In this document: in pieces, positions 13,624-16,713 of the stretch
Layout: each line of letters starts with the position of its first letter
How positions within the stretch are numbered: the stretch's first letter is position 1
Origin: JAEMQF01 sp031419715
GTDB taxonomy: Bacteria; Pseudomonadota; Gammaproteobacteria; Burkholderiales; Burkholderiaceae_C
Assembly: GCA_031419715.1 (NCBI GenBank)
Contig: JANOLJ010000185.1
Span: forward strand, 1 to 16,713
Direction: 5' to 3'
DNA length: 16,713 nucleotides
Program-made: the position numbers and the translations under genes
Notes under the pieces: generated by a model
The model's database searches: none
What the model saw: only the letters and a program-made list of their open reading frames with translations
Told to the model about the DNA's origin: nothing

Positions 13624-14751
13624 ATGAGTGAAATCGACCCCGCCGCTTTGGCCACCCGCGTGCTGTGGGCGGCATTCGCGCTCGCGGCGCTCTTCGGCGC
13701 GATCGCCCAGCGCACCCATTTCTGCACCATGGGCGCGGTGGCCGACGTCGTCAACATGGGCGACTGGACGCGAGCGCGCATGTGGGCATTGGCGATCGCC
13801 ATGGCCACACTGGGTTTCAACGCGATGGTCGGCATGGGCTGGGTCGCCGCCAGCCACACAATCTACGCCGCGCCGCGCTTGCTGTGGCTCTCGCACATCG
13901 TCGGCGGCGCGATGTTCGGCTTTGGCATGGTGCTCGCGTCGGGCTGCGGCAGCAAGAACCTGGTTCGTTTGGGTGGGGGCAACTTGAAGTCCCTCGTCGT
14001 GTTGCTCGTGCTCGGCATCTCGGCGTTCGCCACGATGCGCGGCATCACCGCGGTGCTGCGCGTGAACACGATTGAGCGCGCATCCATCGATCTGCCTGCC
14101 GGGCAGGATCTGCCTTCATTGTTCACCTCCCTGCTGGCGCCCGCCACAAGTGTTCCCACGCCGGTGCTGGCGGCCGTGCTGGGGGCATTGGTGGCCTTGC
14201 TGCTCGTCGTGTGGGTACTGCGCGACGCGCATGGCCGCACGCGCGACGTTTGGCTCGGCGGTCTGGGCATCGGCGCCGTGATCACCGCGATGTGGTGGGT
14301 GTCGGGTGTGCTCGGGCATGTGGCCGAGGACCCGAACACGCTGGAAGAAGTTTTTCTCGCAACGAATTCCAAGCGCATGGAGTCGCTGAGCATGGTGGCG
14401 CCGGTGGGCTATGCGCTGGACTGGTTGATGTTCTTCAGCGACCGGGCCAAACTGCTCACGCTGGGCATCGTCAGCATGGCCGGCGTGGTGGTCGGCTCGG
14501 CGGCGGCGGCGCTGACCGCACGCGAATTCCGCTGGGAAGGATTCGCCAACACCGAAGACATGGCAAACCACCTCGTGGGTGGCACCTTGATGGGCGTGGG
14601 CGGCATCACCGCGCTGGGCTGCACCGTGGGCCAGGGGCTGTCGGGCGTATCGACGCTGTCGATCGGCAGTTTTCTCGCACTCGGCGCCATCGTCGGCGGG
14701 GCGGTGCTGGCGTTGCGGTATCAGGTGTGGCGGATGGAGCGCATTGCCTGA
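13624..14751 (+). CDS. YeeE/YedE-family sulfur (thiosulfate) transporter
   Basis: The 375-residue polytopic inner-membrane protein has about ten hydrophobic segments. The three conserved cysteine motifs of TsuA/YeeE are present: C34 in THFCTMGAVAD, C108 in LASGCGSKNLVRLGGGN and C333 in ALGCTVGQGLSG. In YeeE of Spirochaeta these cysteines relay thiosulfate across the membrane, so uptake (or export) of a sulfur compound is expected. Length matches the one-chain, two-repeat form. The start at 13624 gives a short N-terminus before the first helix; the ribosome site is weak. It is divergent from the cytochrome and ArsR-type genes, which probably form one sulfur-responsive module with it. Confidence 0.92.
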   Translation: MSEIDPAALATRVLWAAFALAALFGAIAQRTHFCTMGAVADVVNMGDWTRARMWALAIAMATLGFNAMVGMGWVAASHTIYAAPRLLWLSHIVGGAMFGFGMVLASGCGSKNLVRLGGGNLKSLVVLLVLGISAFATMRGITAVLRVNTIERASIDLPAGQDLPSLFTSLLAPATSVPTPVLAAVLGALVALLLVVWVLRDAHGRTRDVWLGGLGIGAVITAMWWVSGVLGHVAEDPNTLEEVFLATNSKRMESLSMVAPVGYALDWLMFFSDRAKLLTLGIVSMAGVVVGSAAAALTAREFRWEGFANTEDMANHLVGGTLMGVGGITALGCTVGQGLSGVSTLSIGSFLALGAIVGGAVLALRYQVWRMERIA

Positions 14752-14755
14752 CCGA

Positions 14756-14770
14756 GGTCGAGCCCCGACC
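14756..14770. terminator. Short hairpin after the YeeE/YedE gene
   Basis: GGTCG-AGCCC-CGACC, a perfect 5-bp stem, begins 4 bp past the transporter stop. There is no T-tract. Weak candidate only. Confidence 0.22.
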
Positions 14771-14776
14771 CCTTGG

Positions 14777-14795
14777 GTAATAATGCGGATATTAC
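14777..14795. promoter_or_regulatory. Candidate operator of the RHH/PIN pair
   Basis: A perfect inverted repeat GTAATA-N7-TATTAC ends 21 bp before the antitoxin ATG, in an AT-rich patch that could also hold the promoter. The geometry equals that at 7683-7701, though the sequence differs. Ribbon-helix-helix antitoxins bind such repeats. Confidence 0.58.
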
Positions 14796-14816
14796 GGCAC
14801 CCACCGGGAATGACCC

Positions 14817-15092
14817 ATGACGATGACAGTCAAGCTCGCCCCCCGGCTTGAGCAATCCTTGCGTCAGCGAAGCGCGGCACTCGGTCGGCCCGCCAGCGAA
14901 TTGATTCGCGAGGCACTTCAAGCGTATCTGGACGCTGCGGCGCAGCCCCGGCCTTCGGCGTACGCGGTGGGCAAAGATCTGTTCGGCAAGCACCTGGGGC
15001 CGGTCGATCTTGCCGAAACCCGCAAGCGCGCACTCGGCGAAGTCTGGGCCGAGAAGCACAGCCGACGCACGGGCAGGCCTCGCGTTGGCTGA
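14817..15092 (+). CDS. CopG-like ribbon-helix-helix antitoxin
   Basis: The 91-residue protein starts MTMTVKLAPRLEQSLRQRSA, where the strand TVKLAP and helices LEQSLRQRSAALG and ASELIREALQAYLD form a ribbon-helix-helix fold. The C-terminal half (AYAVGKDLFGKHLGPVDLAE) is of the kind that folds onto a toxin. A second ATG at 14823 could also be used. It precedes and overlaps the PIN gene. The expected job is to block the PIN ribonuclease and repress the operon at 14777-14795. Confidence 0.85.
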   Translation: MTMTVKLAPRLEQSLRQRSAALGRPASELIREALQAYLDAAAQPRPSAYAVGKDLFGKHLGPVDLAETRKRALGEVWAEKHSRRTGRPRVG

Positions 15093-15555
15093 GCCCAAAC
15101 GCGGCCCCAAAGGCCAGTCGCGGGTCACGGGGGCAGTGCTGGTGGACAGTGGCCCCCTGCTGGCACTGTTCAATGGCGCCGACAAATGGCACGCCAAGGT
15201 GCTGGCCTGGCTGCGCAGCAATGAAGGCGCGCAGCTCGTGACCACCTGGCCCGTACTGACCGAAGTATGCGCATTGCTGTCGCGGCGTGTGGGCAACCCG
15301 GCAGCACTGGACTTTCTTCGCTGGGCTCACCGTGGTGGTGTCGATGTGGATGAACCCATCGCAAGCACACTGGAAAGCGTCTTGGCGATCAGCGAACGCT
15401 ACGCCGATTTGCCGCTGGACCTGGCCGATGCCTCCATCGCGGAGGCCGCGGCACGCCTGCGAACTCGTCAGGTGCTGACCCTGGATTCCGACTTCGACAT
15501 CTACCGAGACAAGGCTGGCAAGGCGCTCACGAATGTGTTGCACCTGAGAGATTGA
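15085..15555 (+). CDS. PIN-domain ribonuclease toxin (VapC-like)
   Basis: The PIN domain shows all expected acidic residues: D21 in VLVDSGPLLALF, E60 in PVLTEVCALL, D115 in LDLADASIAEAA, and D134/D136 in LTLDSDFDIY, which coordinate metal for RNA cleavage. VapC toxins cut tRNA or rRNA. The start is uncertain: no ATG exists near the domain. TTG at 15085 gives 156 residues and an 8-bp overlap with the antitoxin, as in the GNAT module; GTG at 15136 gives 139 residues starting right at the first strand. The antitoxin is RHH rather than the more usual AbrB type, which is also known for VapBC-like pairs. Confidence 0.85.
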   Translation: MAEPKRGPKGQSRVTGAVLVDSGPLLALFNGADKWHAKVLAWLRSNEGAQLVTTWPVLTEVCALLSRRVGNPAALDFLRWAHRGGVDVDEPIASTLESVLAISERYADLPLDLADASIAEAAARLRTRQVLTLDSDFDIYRDKAGKALTNVLHLRD

Positions 15556-15562
15556 AAGTCCC

Positions 15563-15649
15563 CTACCTCTCCCGCCCCGCCCGGTTCACCACCTGCGACA
15601 GCGGCTCCATCAGGTACTGCAGCACGGTGCGGGTGAACGGCGGTGAATG
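15563..15649 (-). pseudogene. Short C-terminal remnant of an unidentified gene, possibly a HlyD-type adaptor
   Basis: On the minus strand, immediately past the RAYT element, 28 codons end in TAG (15563-15565) and read PPFTRTVLQYLMEPLSQVV then NRAGRER. The look (TVLQYLMEPL..AGRER at a C-terminus) recalls the last residues of HlyD-family type I secretion adaptors, but this is from memory and the stretch is too short to be sure. It is cut off at 15649 by the 28-bp repeat. Confidence 0.3.
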
Positions 15650-15674
15650 GGGTCAGGCCTTGCCTTTTGCCCCC
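15647..15674. repeat. 28-bp terminal repeat of the RAYT element, left copy
   Basis: It begins ATGGGGTCAGGCC and ends TTTTGCCCCC, and matches 16566-16593 in direct orientation at 27 of 28 positions. On the minus strand it can fold as GGGGCA-AAA-GGC-AAG-GCC-TG-A-CCCC and is directly preceded by GGAG, as in REP sequences recognised by RAYT proteins. It contains the last codons and stop of the transposase gene. Confidence 0.85.
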
Positions 15675-16528
15675 TCCACCCGCCCAATCAATCGGCTCAC
15701 CCGCGACACCGAAAGGCCAAGCTCGCGCCCGATTGCACTCATGCTCAGCGCGCCTTCCGTGTGCGCGCGGTAGAGCGCCTCTTCGCGCGTTTCGGAGTTG
15801 CCCAGCCACTGTTCCAGGCTCAGCCCCTTGCGTCGCTGCGCCTTGGGGATATCGGAATCCACCGTGTTCGGCGGCTGCGCCAGCGCCTGCATGCGCTCGA
15901 CGAAACCCTCATCGCCCAAGTAGATTTGCTGACGCAGGTTGTCCTCCCAAAGGGGCCGATCCGCCGCCGTGGCGACCAACTCGGCATACTGCGCAGCCGC
16001 GCGCCGCCGTTCGGCCGCCGTGCGCGCGGTGCGCCCCAGCAGATAGCCATGCAGCCCGTTCACATCGAGCCAAACGGGCGGCTCGTCGTCGCCCGCATGC
16101 GCCCGGTAGCTCGACCAGGCCCAGTCTGCAGCCTTCCTGACCAACTTGGCGCGCACCGGGTTCAGCTCGACGTAGCGGCAGACCTCCAGCAAGTAGGCAT
16201 CGCGGTCCACCAGAATCGCCTTGAAGCGGCCCTGGAACAAGTGCCCGACCTTGTCGTGCCGGCGGTTGAAGGCCTGGGTGTAGACGCCATTCACATGGCG
16301 CATCAGCAGCGACAAGTTCGCCTGTCGCGTGTGCAGCACGAAGTGATAGTGATTGCCCATCAGGCAGTAGGCGAGCATTTCGCCGTCGAAGCGCGACAGC
16401 GACTGCGCCGTCACGCGCAAGAAGATGCGGCGGTCTTCATCGTCAACGAAGATCGGCTCGCGTCGATCGCCACGCGAGGTGACGTGATACACCGCGCCGG
16501 GGAATTCGATTCGCAACGGGCGTGCCAT
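15653..16528 (-). CDS. REP-associated tyrosine transposase (RAYT, IS200/IS605-like Y1 fold)
   Basis: The 291-residue protein opens MARPLRIEFPGAVYHVTSRG, the standard RAYT start. It has the HUH motif H60-Y-H62 in MGNHYHFVLHT, SLLMRHVNGVYTQAFNRRH, GHLFQGRFKAILVD, and the tyrosine region AYLLEVCRYVELNPVRAKLV (Y112 or Y119 as nucleophile). After the Y1 domain, a C-terminal helix-turn-helix (SMSAIGRELGLSVSRVSRLI) follows, as in the longer RAYT group. RAYTs are single-copy, domesticated transposases that cut single-stranded REP hairpins. The gene appears intact. No clear ribosome site is visible. It is bracketed by 28-bp near-identical repeats, and its C-terminal codons are encoded by the left one. 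Confidence 0.93.
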   Translation of the reverse strand: MARPLRIEFPGAVYHVTSRGDRREPIFVDDEDRRIFLRVTAQSLSRFDGEMLAYCLMGNHYHFVLHTRQANLSLLMRHVNGVYTQAFNRRHDKVGHLFQGRFKAILVDRDAYLLEVCRYVELNPVRAKLVRKAADWAWSSYRAHAGDDEPPVWLDVNGLHGYLLGRTARTAAERRRAAAQYAELVATAADRPLWEDNLRQQIYLGDEGFVERMQALAQPPNTVDSDIPKAQRRKGLSLEQWLGNSETREEALYRAHTEGALSMSAIGRELGLSVSRVSRLIGRVEGAKGKA

Positions 16529-16539
16529 GGGGTTAGTCT

Positions 16540-16573
16540 AAGGGTAGGATGGGGTCAAGGGTAGGATGGGGTC
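16540..16573. repeat. Two tandem copies of a 17-bp GTAG-containing repeat
   Basis: AAGGGTAGGATGGGGTC occurs at 16540-16556 and again at 16557-16573, the second running into the right 28-bp repeat. Each copy contains GTAG (16544-16547, 16561-16564), the tetranucleotide that RAYT proteins need next to a REP hairpin. It lies just upstream of the transposase start. Confidence 0.85.
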
Positions 16574-16593
16574 AGGCCTTGCTTTTTGCCCCC
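16566..16593. repeat. 28-bp terminal repeat of the RAYT element, right copy
   Basis: This is the direct-orientation partner of 15647-15674; the only difference is T for C at position 18. It also supplies the last codons and the stop (16572-16574) of the truncated methyltransferase frame, in the same reading frame in which the left copy ends the transposase. Confidence 0.85.
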
Positions 16594-16712
16594 ACGCTCC
16601 CGGGGCGGACCGGGAGGTTTGCCAGATCGCCTTGCGCGAAATGGGTACGCCCGTTTTTCCGGCTCATGGCGTATGCATGCGCCCGCGTGACGCTGTCGCT
16701 CACGTCGATCGC
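16572..16712 (-). pseudogene. SAM-dependent methyltransferase fragment, cut off by the RAYT repeat
   Basis: The frame enters from the right edge of the window and reads AIDVSDSVTRAHAYAMSRKN, then THFAQGDLANLPVRPGSV. The acidic residue after the strand (IDVS) and the QGDLANLP motif are motifs II and III of class I SAM-dependent methyltransferases. In intact enzymes PGSVD is followed by motif IV and about 100 or more residues; here GAKSKA and a stop, encoded by the 28-bp repeat, follow at once. The protein would lack its C-terminal half. The N-terminal part lies outside the window, so motif I cannot be checked. Confidence 0.7.
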
Positions 16713-16713
16713 G

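Larger units (their letters stand above)
15647..16593 (-). mobile_element. RAYT/REP-type mobile element
   Basis: The unit consists of the transposase gene and its two flanking 28-bp direct repeats (15647-15674, 16566-16593), plus the tandem 17-bp repeat at the right side. It separates two gene remnants on the same strand, which supports past insertion or recombination here. No target-site duplication was identified. Confidence 0.7.

Noticed and set aside
15647..16564. A 305-codon plus-strand open frame across the transposase gene
   Set aside because: Mirror frame of the RAYT gene, whose HUH and Tyr motifs are clear on the minus strand.

Overview
The window reads as chromosomal DNA of a GC-rich betaproteobacterium, most likely a Burkholderiales member of the Comamonadaceae/Sphaerotilaceae type. 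That is an inference from base composition, strong third-position GC, and the mix of acyl-CoA catabolism, AtuA (DUF1446), YeeE/YedE and RAYT genes. No rRNA, tRNA or CRISPR array is visible.

Layout. (1) 1-2106: the partial gene of a NarL/FixJ-type response regulator (minus strand), divergent from a secreted vanadium-haloperoxidase/PAP2-family protein. (2) 2191-3040: a scar where a minus-strand cupin gene that lost its 5' end meets a plus-strand acyl-CoA dehydrogenase gene with two internal deletions. (3) 3099-4892: an intact AtuA-family gene. (4) 5058-7662: a transglutaminase-like gene divergent from an SDR dehydrogenase-crotonase operon. (5) 7683-8471: an RHH (DUF1778)/GNAT toxin-antitoxin pair, followed by a small unknown gene on the other strand. 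(6) 8848-12574: a minus-strand operon (acyl-CoA dehydrogenase, two tandem PaaI-type hotdog thioesterases, crotonase) divergent from a TetR-family regulator. (7) 12682-14751: an ArsR-type regulator and a small c-type cytochrome (minus), divergent from a YeeE/YedE sulfur transporter. (8) 14777-15555: an RHH/PIN toxin-antitoxin pair. (9) 15563-16713: a RAYT (REP-associated tyrosine transposase) element with near-identical 28-bp repeats at both ends, lying between remnants of other minus-strand genes, one of them a SAM-dependent methyltransferase cut off by the repeat.

How the parts fit. The main discovery is a putative TetR regulon. An identical 20-bp imperfect palindrome (core AACATACGTTAGTT) occurs exactly twice: once in the divergent intergenic region transglutaminase/SDR, and once, 6 kb away, in the divergent intergenic region acyl-CoA dehydrogenase/tetR. 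In both places a TATCAT hexamer sits just upstream. This ties seven enzyme genes into one predicted acyl-CoA degradation pathway (dehydrogenase, two crotonases, SDR 3-hydroxyacyl-CoA-type dehydrogenase, two thioesterases, a transglutaminase-fold protein), probably together with the AtuA protein. Both crotonases lack both canonical hydratase glutamates, so the chemistry may not be plain beta-oxidation; the substrate cannot be read from sequence. Other notable items are a signal peptide whose hydrophobic core is encoded by a 12-bp minisatellite, two toxin-antitoxin modules with the same operator geometry, and RAYT repeats that supply the last codons and stop of both the transposase and a truncated neighbour.
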